Below, in pieces: positions 1 through 10,600 of a DNA stretch of 64,000 nucleotides. A model generated the notes under the pieces. The model did no database searches and was not told the origin of the DNA. It saw nothing but the letters and a program-made list of their open reading frames with translations. The stretch is taken from NCBI GenBank assembly GCA_013400975.1, contig WBMZ01011803.1, forward strand, positions 1-64,000, in the 5' to 3' direction. Numbering within the stretch: the first letter of the stretch is position 1; each line of letters opens with the position of its first letter. Both the position numbers and the translations under genes were made by a program. The DNA comes from Atrichornis clamosus (Eukaryota; Chordata; Aves; Passeriformes; Menuridae).

Positions 1-929
1 AGATTTCTAATCCAGTTTTTTTACTATTATTAAAATTATTTGTTTAGAAAGACAGCTTTTATTAGTAGTGAGTGAAATAGGTGTTAGAGAAATACTATAG
101 AAATTTAATTTGCAAAGCTTCCCTTCAAAGATGTAGTTTGGCTGAAGCACGTGATTTCCTGACAGCTTGTTTGCAGAGAATGAATGACACTGTTCACTGC
201 TGCAGGAACCAGTGTAACAGGTACATGCTGGTCTAACTTCTAGGGAAACAAAACTGGGGAGAAATTGAGAACTGCCTCATCTAGAGCGGTCAGGATAATC
301 TTTTGTATAAAATACATCCTTTCACTTCTCATGCTGGAGCTTGAGCAAGAGATCAAGGAAACCTCTTTAATGAATTCTGCAAACAGAACAACCTTGTCTT
401 GATCTAATAAAAATTTTAGAGTTTCAACTGCAAAAGGCTGAGCTTTGCAAATGAAAATTTGAGGTGTCAGCTAAAATAAATTTACAATATAAGTAAATCC
501 ATAAGGACATCTGGACTCACTTCATGGTCCTACAAAGAAATGGAGCAGGGGATGGAAGTGCGGAGGCACTTTGCAGTGTGGACTGGGATAAGGAAGTGTC
601 TCACACATACGCAGCTGGTTCCCAGGACTGATGATAGTGATCATATGAGAAGGTATCAGGGAAATGGGATTCATATTGTCCCACACAGCTGCCCTTAATC
701 CTGGGAAGACAGCTTCAAGAAATGTTGTGTCACCTTTATAACAAAGTGGACAGAAAGTAATAAAAATGTTGGTATTTCTCTAGCAGTACACAATACTCAA
801 ATGCTCAATGAAGCATGAAGATATAAAATACCTGTTTCTTGCAAGAATTTCCTAGCAGGTCTACTATGAAATACATTTATTTATAATCAGTAAATTTACT
901 TTTGAGCAGCTATCAGAAGTCACACGCGT
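1..929. other. 5' flanking DNA, no gene seen
   Basis: This is AT-rich non-coding sequence upstream of the TASP1 promoter. No long open frame, exon with good splice sites or recognisable repeat was seen. In mammals ESF1 lies upstream of TASP1 in the same orientation, so this could include sequence downstream of ESF1, but nothing here was recognised as ESF1. That remains an inference from known synteny. Confidence 0.6.
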
Positions 930-1347
930 AGATATGATATATGTATACTACATATTAATATATGTGTGTATTGCATATTGTATTATATATTGCATATTAT
1001 GTCATATATATATTGATATATATGTACATTGCATGTTGATGTACAATATAGCACATATTGTGTTATATGCATAGTGATAGAATACATCTGCATATTGATA
1101 TAAATATGTATATTGATACGATATAGAGGTATGTAGCATACTTACATACACATATATTGCATATTGTACGATATATATGTATATTATATATATGTGTTAC
1201 ATAGGTATATAGGGATATTACATATAGTATATGTATATTGATTGTATATTGATATGATACATATGGATATTGATATACTAATTTATATTGATATGATATA
1301 TATGTGTATTGATATGATACATACATTAATACGATATATATGCATAT
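930..1347. repeat. AT-rich degenerate simple-repeat block (TATA/GATA type)
   Basis: About 400 bases are built from variants of short units such as 'gatatgatacatatg' and 'tatattgcatattg', repeated irregularly on both halves of the block. The composition is almost pure A/T with scattered G and C. The minus-strand reading is an open, Tyr/Ile-rich frame, as expected from repeats without stops, and is not a gene. The block ends within a few bases of the CpG island. Confidence 0.85.
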
Positions 1348-1550
1348 TGCCCTGGGGCGCACGGTAACAACAGCAGAGGCCGCTTGCCAGCTCTCTGAGA
1401 CACATCACATCGCGGGGCTGTGCTACTTTGTCAGGCGGGCCTTGCACGGTACCCAGCGCCGTTCGTGGGGCAGCGTCGAACGGGAGGAAGAAAGAAACTG
1501 CGCCCCGCCCGACCCCGCCATTCCCGCCCCCCGGGTCCGCCCCCCGCGCC

Positions 1551-1616
1551 ATTGGCCCTCCGGAACGCCAATCACGGCAGGGGCCATTTCCGGCCGCAGG
1601 GCGCGCCCCGGCCAAT
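1551..1616 (+). promoter_or_regulatory. Cluster of three CCAAT motifs
   Basis: One inverted motif (ATTGG, 1551-1555) and two direct motifs (CCAAT, 1568-1572 and 1612-1616) lie 85-150 bases upstream of the first-exon donor. Such clusters commonly bind NF-Y in TATA-less promoters. Their position suggests that transcription starts shortly downstream, around 1620-1660. The motifs are seen directly; binding is inferred. Confidence 0.6.
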
Positions 1617-1700
1617 GGGCGCGGGCCGGGGGCGGGACGCCTCATGCTCACCGAGGCAACGGGCGGGCGAGCGGGCGGTCCCGGATGGCGGCCGTGCAGG
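1617..1700 (+). other. TASP1: TASP1 exon 1, 5' UTR (start approximate)
   Basis: A strong donor, CAGG|GTGAGT, ends a first exon at 1700. Its 5' end cannot be fixed from sequence; it should lie downstream of the last CCAAT box. The exon has two ATGs, at 1644 and 1685, but neither can extend the taspase frame. Spliced to the acceptor before 4506, the first frame stops at once (TAG at 4506) and the second stops at 4529-4531. In human the first TASP1 exon is, from memory, also untranslated. Confidence 0.7.
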
Positions 1701-1873
1701 GTGAGTGCAGCGCCGCGGGGCTGCCCTGACCAGCCGCTCCCGCTTGCCCCGGCGAGGCCGCTCCCGCGCGTCCTCCCCGCGGGCAGGGAACGGGCCGGGA
1801 ACGGGCCGCGCCGGGAAGCGGCCGCGTGCGGTGTCGGGCGATCCGCGCGTCCGCCGACGGGGACTGCCCCGGG

Positions 1874-1906
1874 TGACGTCACCGGCCGCGGCCGCACGTG
1901 ACGTCA
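1874..1906 (+). promoter_or_regulatory. Two perfect CRE octamers, one fused to an E-box
   Basis: TGACGTCA occurs at 1874-1881 and again at 1899-1906, exactly 25 bases apart. The second overlaps a CACGTG E-box (1895-1900). Full palindromic CREs bind CREB/ATF proteins, and CACGTG binds USF/MYC-type factors. They sit in the CpG island about 175-200 bases into intron 1. Confidence 0.65.
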
Positions 1907-3423
1907 GGGGCCGGGCGGCGGGAGTACCGTGCAGCCGGGATCGGGATGGAGGCGTGGGACTGTGTCGGTCCCTGCCCGTCCCTGCACTTCCCTCGCTCTA
2001 CAGCCACTTCCTGCGGGGGCTTTGGGCTCTGCGGGGTCACCCGGGGCGATGGCGCAGCCGCAGCGCCCGAGGGGGCTGCGAGCGGCTGCGCGGCTCCTGC
2101 TGCCTCGGCGTGACCCTCGCGTGTGTTTGTGTTTCTCTGAGCGCCTGTTTAGGATTAAAAGTTATTTTTGCAGTGCAGTCAGGGCTTTAGATGCTTTGGT
2201 AAAATCATTTCGGTTCACGCTGCTGTGTATTCTTCCGCCGTTTCTGTAGCTGTGCAGATTTAGAACAGGGAGCTGTGTAGCAAGGAGGAGCGAAATCAGG
2301 AGGGAGTGCTGATAAGTCGTAGAAGAAGCTTGAAAAGGAAAAGTTGTGTCCAGTGGGAGCTTAACAAATGGAAGCAGCATTTTTTTGAATGAAATATAAA
2401 AGGACTTGAAGAACAGTTTGAGGTGGGAGGGGTTTCGGAAAATTGAGTTGATGTGGAGGAAGTGTTACAAACTGAAGCAAACTATTGAGATAGCTTGGCT
2501 GTATGTTCCCTGGCAGGAATAAACAAATCCTTAGACCCAACTGTATGCAAAGGCCTACTAGGATTTTTAGCGTGCAGTTAGGCTGTTAGTAAGTCTTTTA
2601 AGTGACATCTCCCTCTTCATTTTCAAAAGCCATTTTATCATCATTACTGCTTTCCTTACCACCACACTATTTCTTCCATTCCTGCGAGTTTATAAACTCC
2701 TTACTTGCTCCTCTGTCACTTTACTGAAGTCTGTGCTGGGCCCCTGTTGCAGGAGTGACTGTGTTGGGTATAACAAGATGCAGCAAAGAGGAGTTTGTAG
2801 AAAACATACTTTATACCTGTACCAATGGTTGCTGGAGCTTTCTTTACTATTATTGGTAAAAAGGAAGTAAATGCAGGCATTAATACTTTAATTTTAGCCC
2901 TGAAGTTTATACAGGGGACCATTACAATTGGATGTTGTAGTCCATAAATACTTTTTCTCTCTGTAGGGTCTGTGTATTGTAGTGGCCTTTCATTTTGTAT
3001 CAATATATACATAATCATAACAATAAGTTCATATTTAATTTTGAAATGTAAGTTCAAATGAAATGAAGATACCTATGTATGATTAGCTTTTAAGAAAAAA
3101 TGAGAATAAATAAACAACTTCTCCAGAACTGTGCTAATTCTTGTTATCAGAAGTATAGTTGTGTTAAACCAGCTCTTTGTTCTGTGCCAGTGCTCAATCA
3201 TGCTAAGCATCATTTGCGTAGTTTTGGTTGTTTAAATGGAGTGGTATTTAATTACTGGAGTAAGCCATAGAGAATTTGCAAACTCAGTGGTTTAAGTCTT
3301 ATGTATTAAACATCTCATTTTCCCACTTCAGTTCACTTTCCAGTGTTCTTGGGTTACAAAGTCCTTTTTGAGATGGTAGGAGAGATAGACATCATACTGG
3401 AATATAGAGGTATAGTGTCAGAG

Positions 3424-3466
3424 AGTGGTTTGGGTTGGAAGGGACCTTAAAGTTCTTCTAGTTCTT
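3424..3466 (-). mobile_element. Short CR1 LINE remnant
   Basis: The string 'tggtttgggttggaaggg' followed by 'accttaaag' and 'ttctagtt' is the reverse complement of the CR1 3' end, with about 40 bases kept. Flanking CR1 sequence has decayed beyond recognition. It lies antisense in intron 1. Confidence 0.75.
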
Positions 3467-4527
3467 AGTATATAACCTGTCTTAGTATATTACAGAAGTT
3501 TTCTCCATTCATGCATTAACACTACATGCTTTACAGTTCCTGAATTAATTCAACATGTAGAATGTCTCGTTTTAATTTTACCTGCTGAACTAGACAAAAG
3601 GTTTGTGTCAGGATTAACATGTATTAAGCTGTGGATGAGAGGAGCAGTAAATGCAGTGAGTTTGTTTGGTGACTCCTGATAAATGCATCATTTTGTATTG
3701 TAACTTTTTTGTTTCAAGTACTAGACAATACTGACAATGTTTCCATTACTTTTTTTATTAACATTAAATTCCTTAAACATCTCAAGGGTTACCATTGAAA
3801 CCAAATAGAGTTACTAAATTATTTGAGCTTGACTTAAGCATATTGTGGCTCACTAGTAATCATGGTAGTTCTACTTACCCAGGCAAACATTATTTCACTG
3901 TTTTTGGCTTATTTGGTTTTGGTTTAGAAGGACTTTGTCATTAAAAAAAAGTTAATTTCTTTTTTTCTTTTCCTGCTGCAAATTAGTGGTGAATTATAAG
4001 GAGGTGGGATGAAACAGTATAAAAGAATAGGAGTTCATTATAGGATCTTAAACAGCTATTCTCTGCACAAGAAAGGAAAAGGTATGGTGTTTTAAAGGGT
4101 TACTCATGCACTAGTTAGATGTGATGGGTGGAAAAATAAGTTGTATTGTTGATAAACAGGATACCATGGAAAGCAAAACTTACATTAACAATTCCTTCCA
4201 GTGTCTGGCTAGATTATTAGGTTCAAATTATGCTGTAGTAAAAAGGCTGCTTTCAGTTTGCAACAAGAGCTTTGATTATTTTAAGTCTCATTAATGCTCT
4301 TGGCTAGGTAAGAGGCAGAACTCAGAAGCCCTCCTTTGGAGAGGCATGTTCTCTTTAGTTCAAACCTCTCTTCCAGAAGTTCTTTCTGAGGTTATTTGTG
4401 TGAAATTGATCTCTTGAAATCAGTGTCTAACATATGCATGTGATCTGGTTTTAGGATGATTTGTCTCCAGAGTTTTTTTTTGAATGGAAGTGTGCTTCTT
4501 TCCAGTAGAAGATGGTGATCCTAATGT

Positions 4528-4672
4528 ATGATCATGGAGAAGGGGATAAGTTCCGTAGAAGTGTTACCTTCCAAGTCATCTCAGGTTACAGCGGTAAAAG
4601 TGGTGGTCAAAGAGCCCGAAACAAAGCAAACCCAAAGAGGGAAACGAGTGGGATTTGTGCTTGTCCATGCAG
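4528..4672 (+). CDS. TASP1: TASP1 exon 2, coding part (residues 1-48)
   Basis: The exon begins at 4506 after a pyrimidine-rich acceptor (cttctttccag) and ends at the donor CAG|GTAAGA. Twenty-two bases of 5' UTR precede the ATG. It encodes the variable N-terminal tail followed by GFVLVHA, the first strand of the asparaginase fold, and ends one base into the Gly49 codon. The tail differs from human at many positions, as expected for a disordered region. The open frame runs on into the intron to 4770, which is not coding. Confidence 0.95.
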
Positions 4673-7600
4673 GTAAGATGCAGAAGCAGAACAGGTGGAA
4701 TGGAAATAGTGCATATTTTGATATCCTACTGGATATCAGCAAAAATGTCTTTGGACAGCTAGTGTGTTACTGAAGTGACATTAACGTTGTGTGCTAATCT
4801 GGGAGTGGGGAGTTGCACTTTAAACTCTTAATTAAAATGTACTCTTTGGATGTTCTGTATGGTATTTTTTTTCTCCTTGACAAAGAAAAACCCTAAATTT
4901 AAATGGTTATAGAATGTCATATTCTGCAGTTGTCTGGTAAGCTTGAGAAAACTACAAAATGAGGGAGACATTTCCAGTCTATTCATCCTATGGAAGGATC
5001 GAATACAGTTGTGTCATTAGTGATGGTTTCTTGTCTAACTTGTCCATGAGGACAGCTCAGCTAAGACCTTCTGAAACCTCCTTGGGCTGTTTGTTGCAGA
5101 ACTTCACTCTTTTTACCCTTTTGAGATTTTTCTTCCAAGTCATTTATTTGGATCTTGTTCATATTTAAGTGAGTTACTATTTATTGTTTCCACATGTAAT
5201 GAAGAGATCCTCTACTCAGATCTGATACAAAAATTTATATGTTATGTGTGTCTTGCTCATAAATTCTTTTTTGATAGGTTCTGTATGAAATACTATGAAT
5301 CTTGAAGTTAACAATGGTTATATCTGGCTGTATATTTGTTTTGAACATCTGTGTGATGACATGAGGTGAAATTGAGCAAAGTAGTCTGATGATGCCTAAA
5401 ATATTGGAAAAACCAGCATGTTACTTGCTTTATAAAATCATTAAGGTTAAAAAAAAAACCCAAACCTCAAATAATTTATTCTGGGTTAGTATTTGATGAC
5501 CCTGGTATTCTATTTTAAGGGCAAATAGAATTGGTCAATATATTGTCCTTTACTGGGTCACTTTACTAGTAGTGTTAAAGCTTATTTTATTAGAATTTCT
5601 CAAACTAATATTTCTAAAGGTGAGCAAAGGGAAGTTGAGATAAATACAAGCATATTTTTAAGTGCAAAAGCTGGTAAAACAGAAGCGGATTTTAAATATA
5701 AGTGTGCCAGTCTTGTTTTACTGGTGCTGCATTTAGTTGAATAGCGGCATTGCTAAGTTTTTCAGGTATGGAAGTAGGGGCAGTGGCTTCAAAATAGGGT
5801 AGAATGGTTCAATACAGCAGGATAGATACAAAGACTGAAAATGAGAAAAAGCTGAAAAATTTGTTGATCTTCATTTCAAGGAACTCCTGGTTCTAAAACA
5901 GGAGTAACAAGCTATAAAACTGTAGCATAAACATGAGAGAATGAGCAGAATGGTAATTTTGGACTTGCACATCAGTGGTAAAAAGAAAATCAGAGTTTGA
6001 GTTAAAACTAAGGGTTTTGCCCAATAATGGACAGTAAATTAAAAAAAAACTATGCTGGAAATCCTCCAAGAATGAGTGAAACTGGAATCTCTTGGAAAGT
6101 GTTTATAGGAAGAGATTGATGCTGAGATTTATACGTGTGTGCTTCTGGATATATGGTCTGTATCCTGTATTTTACTGAGTGTGTTTGAAGCTGTGTTGGA
6201 ATGCATAAAGTTGTCAGTCACTGATACAAAAAGGAAATGCCAAGGTAATCCAGAATAGGGAAGGCTGTATCTGCCTGTGCCTTAACTCTCTGTGTGAACT
6301 ATAGGCTGTAGTTTGCCAGGTAGTATAATTTATTTTCCTTCTGCTTTAATTGCAGGTGCAGGTTATCATTCCGAATCCAAAGCTAAAGAGTACAAGCATG
6401 TGTGCAAAAGAGCCTGTCAGAAGGTACGGCTTACCAGCTCCGTGGTCTGGTACTGGGTACACGAGACATACCTTTGGTAGCACTGGCCCTTCAGTAGGAA
6501 TGGACATAGCTGGGTTCAGCTGCTTGGGCTGTGTGTGTTTGGAGAGGGAACTGAGGGAAAACAGAGCAGAAACAGTTCATGTTTTACAGAGGCAGGACAG
6601 TGCATGGCCATGAGATGCAGCAACATTCGCATCAGAGGTGGCAAGTAGCAGACACCAAAGGAACAGTAAGAGATCCTACTGTACTGGGGAGAAGGTCGCA
6701 GTGGTACCTACAAGGAGTATTTCTACAGCTTCCTGCACTGCTCCGGGGTTTCTGGAACTAAATATGGTGTCTGTATTTTGATTTCATCCATGTCCACTGT
6801 TTGGAATTTATTTGAATCCTATCATTCAGGTTGCTCCGTGAATGCAGGGGTTTCTAGAATTATTTTCTTCTTGATAGCTGTTAACGTCTTAATAGGAAGG
6901 GAGGTAGAAACAGGAAAAACAAAACAAAAAATCAAAGCTGGAAAGGGAGAAATGGCAAGACTTTAATTTCCATTGAAACGAATATGTTTTCATCTCTTCT
7001 AAGAATTTTGCTTTGTAACTGACAAATCCTGTCTATTAAGTGTTGAATGAGTAGCTGGAAGTCATCTCTCTAAAGTTTTTAATATCTTTTGCTTTCTCCA
7101 GGGAGAAGGAGCTTGGAAGCTTGGCAGGCTTTTTAGAAGAGTCTCAGAGTTGGCCTCTGATAATTACAATTTTGTGTTACAGTTCAGTTGCTCAATCCTA
7201 ATACCAGTCTAATTTTGTAATGAGAAGCCTCACAAATCATCCAAATTTAACACTGGCTTCATTAAAATTGTGTATTTGCCCTGGTGAAAGTAGTTTTCTA
7301 ACTAATTATGTGAGAAGAAAAGGTTGTTTGCCATTGAATTCAAATCTAATTTGAGATTCAGTGTGGCTCCTTGGGCTGAGTAGCCAATAAAAATAACTTC
7401 TGTGAAGAACAAACAGTTTCAGGTTTGTCTTGCAACTGGAGATGCAGCCGTAGTTGTTTTCTGGGGTTCCCTGAGAGAGCTTGACTGTAAGGTCTTGTCC
7501 AATATGCGTCTAATAAATACTGTTAGGATCTAGAAGTTCATTGTTGTGTGTGTATATAATTTGAAGATAGCATTCTCTTGATTTGTTTGTGTGTGTTGGC

Positions 7601-10600
7601 TTTTAGATGAGGTTGTAAAATTCTCTTCAGTTTTATGCTAATTGCTATATATGGTACTAGAAACTTTTGTTGAATCTTGGAAGGAAAATTTGAAACTTGT
7701 TGACTGAAACATTTAGTGTTTGAAGACATCAGGTATAAAAAGTTATTTTGATATAAATTTGACCATGAAGAGATCTGCTACTAAATACAGTGTCAGTGTC
7801 AGAGTAGTCAAATCATACCTTCAGATCTACCATCACATGGTTTATACTATTTCCAGTGCTTCGTGTTCTTATGCTCTCCTGCATTTTAAACTAATTTGGT
7901 GATGATTTTGTTTTATACAGGACTAGGAAAGGGCAGGGCTCAGTCACAGAATATTAGAATTTCCTATTCATCAACTAAAAATTCTGTTTTACAGGCAATT
8001 GAAAAGCTACAGGCTGGTGCTCTTGCAACAGATGCAGTGACTGCAGCACTTGTAGAATTAGAGGTATGAATTTCTTACTAGTAGTAAATATGTCTCTTGG
8101 GTATGTTGCCAGATTTTTCTGTAGGAGGGTATTAAGTGGGAAATCTCAGTAGATTTCTGTTTTTGTGCTACAGTAATTTTATCTTTTGCTTTTCCACTAT
8201 ATTTTGGTGTAAATGTGTTTAAATACTTTATAAAAATGCAAACTGAAGAAAGGTTTTCCAGTTGGTGCAATTTGCTTGTCATCTTAGGTTTGCCTTATCA
8301 GATAGTCTTTACCCTTCAAGAATTAATGCAGTCATTAGAGACTTACTGAACAATTTGTAACGAACTTTATTTCTGACGTACAGAGCTACAGACATATTGT
8401 TCTGGCTCTGCTTCTTAGAGAGGGGGGAAAATGTGCTACTGGTTCTGATTTTTATGACAAAACACGTACAGAAGAATAGAGAAAGTAATGCTTTTATTTC
8501 AAAACAGTACTTGTTAATTAAGCTGGAATGTCTTGATGAGCAGCTGCTTGTGAGGTTTTTGGATAAGTGTCTTTTTGGAGTGTTGAGATTTTTATAGCGT
8601 CTGCCTTCAGTGAAGGTCCCTATGAAATACTGTACCAGTGAGTAAAGCTAAACACTTCTGGGATATAAATGAAGCAGTTTGCTTCTTGTCCCAGGTCCAC
8701 TAATCCCTCATGACAGTAATGATGGAAACAGGTATTCTCTTCTCCTGTAAGTAGTAATTGCTTCTTCCTCTCCAACTTTATTAGTTTAAAAAAAAAGAAA
8801 GGCAAGGTAGGTGTTGTGCTGTAAAAAAAATTTCCTGGGTTTGGAATTTATGGTAGTATTCCAAGAGGATTAGCAGTGGATTTGCTTACACATTTGTTGG
8901 GAGAATGTTCATTAATGCACTTGATGGAGTTAGTGTAAGGCATGCAGTAAGTACATGCTTCAGAATGTGTTAGACATGCTGACTGGGAGCCAGGGCTTCA
9001 GTCACATTGTTAACCTGGCAAGTGTCTTGGCTTTTAGCACTACTGTGGGTCTCCACTGACCCGTTCAAATCTGCTTTCATCTGTTATCTTGCACATTAGA
9101 ATACAGCTCGGAGAAAACAGCAGGTATCTCTCTAATAGAATTATTTACAATGCACTTCTGTAAGCTGGCTGAGGCTACTCTTACTCCACGAGACTGCTTT
9201 GTGTGTCAGCTCCCTCCTCAGTGGGAAACAAAAATAAAAATCTACTTTATGTTGTGATTTTTATCGTGTTCCGAAGCTACACGGGGGAAAACATATTTTG
9301 AGAAGCTTAACCAAACAGTTACAGAACCAGATAGTTATAGATGTCTTTGCAGCTGTGCCTGGGGTAAAATATTTTGTATGCTTTTGTTATCCCCAAGAGA
9401 CTTTTCTTTTACTTAGTAGATTTAAATATTCTGAAAAAAAGAAAAATTTATGACTTTAGGGTGAAACGAAAAACTTTTTTTGCAATGACTCCAATCACAA
9501 ACTTTTTTCTCCTTTTCTGTCTTGCTGTTATTGTGGTGATGCCCTGCCATCATTCTACTTTCTGGTTCTATAATTGTCTTAGGTAGTATTTTAATGTGCA
9601 CCATTGCACAAAAACTATTTTTTTTCCTTTTTCCTGTTTTTAAGATAAAATGTTGTTTTGTTCAGGTTGTGCTGCTTCATTAATGTAATTATTTGCTTTC
9701 AATCATTCCTTAAGTGATTTATATAATCTCTTAATTGGAGTTGTTTTGTCTGTTGCTGGAATAGAGAATATTGAGTGTGGATTTGGGCTTCTTTTAGATT
9801 AAAGTACGTAGTTATGCAGTTACATAGAGGAATAATCAAGTTTATACTCAAACCAGAAAATGGTGTGGTTTACAGTGCAGTTTTATCAATTTGGTATGAG
9901 AAACTCCCAAATGTTAGACTGTCAACTTCCGAAGTATGGAAAGGTTTGTATCTACTCATACCTCATTCTGAACACCATCTCCAGATATCTCTTTTGGAGC
10001 TGCATATTCTGGTTTAGTACTGGTGATTTTTCTGTTGCTCTAGGGAAAACAAAAACTGCGGGTGGCAAGTCAACAAAGCAAACAGAATAGTTTTTCTCAT
10101 CAGTTACAAGATTTTATGAGTAATACAGGTTTATGTTGATGGTCTCTCTAGGGAGCTGTCACTCTCTTTTGTTTATGCTTTAGCATTTGAAGTTGGCAAA
10201 TACATAACAAAAGCCTGTGTGAAACTATGTTTGTGTCCCTATAACACAGATTGAGATATAGAACAAAAGTTTGTATAACGTGATAACAGATTTCATTGTT
10301 AAGTATATTGTTTGTAATTTCTTGATATTTTGGTTTCTGTAGCACACATTGCTATGAGTTTATCTGAAATATTTAATCACTTTTGCAGTTCTCTCAGACT
10401 TCTAATGCTGTATTCCAAAAATTTTGCAAGGCACAAATATATTTTCGTGGAAAATATATCACAAAAGATGAATTTTTTTTTTCTCAGTTCCGCTCGATTA
10501 CACAATTCCGGTTACACAGAATTTCAGCTAATCCAACAGGCATCACTTCAAAGACTTGTTGAGGCACAAGAGTTGCTCTTGATCTTTTATGAGCAAGCTG

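Larger units (their letters stand above)
1345..2150 (+). promoter_or_regulatory. TASP1: CpG-island promoter of TASP1
   Basis: A sudden change to very GC-rich, CpG-dense sequence begins at about 1348 and fades after about 2120. It contains GC boxes (for example near 1630 and 1665), CCAAT motifs in both orientations and no TATA box near the first exon. This is the usual architecture of a housekeeping promoter with dispersed start sites. The only convincing first-exon donor inside it is at 1701. Long open frames on both strands within the island follow from its base composition and are not called as genes. Confidence 0.9.
1701..4505 (+). other. TASP1: TASP1 intron 1
   Basis: GTGAGT...CAG intron separating the untranslated first exon from the first coding exon. 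Its first 450 bases are still CpG island and carry the paired CREs. The rest is AT-rich and holds a short CR1 remnant at about 3424. No other gene was seen. Confidence 0.8.
1685..4531 (+). other. Upstream ORF spanning the exon 1/exon 2 junction
   Basis: After splicing of 1700 to 4506, the ATG at 1685 opens a 13-codon frame reading [13 protein letters not shown]. Its TGA stop (4529-4531) overlaps the TASP1 start codon (4528-4530) as ATGA. An in-frame TAA at 4522-4524 blocks any N-terminal extension of taspase, which supports the start at 4528. The upstream ATG has G at +4 but C at -3, so it should be used only partly. Whether transcripts include 1685 depends on the unknown start site. Confidence 0.5.

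Noticed and set aside
1063..1362. Tyr/Ile-rich minus-strand open frame
   Set aside because: It is a translation of the AT-rich simple-repeat block.
1283..1897. 204-codon open frame on the minus strand over the CpG island
   Set aside because: It is Pro/Arg/Gly/Ala-rich throughout, as expected from GC-rich sequence with few stop codons, and its C-terminal end runs into the simple repeat. It has no recognisable domain.
2716..3057. 113-codon minus-strand open frame in intron 1
   Set aside because: No recognisable motif, AT-driven composition and no supporting splice or promoter context.
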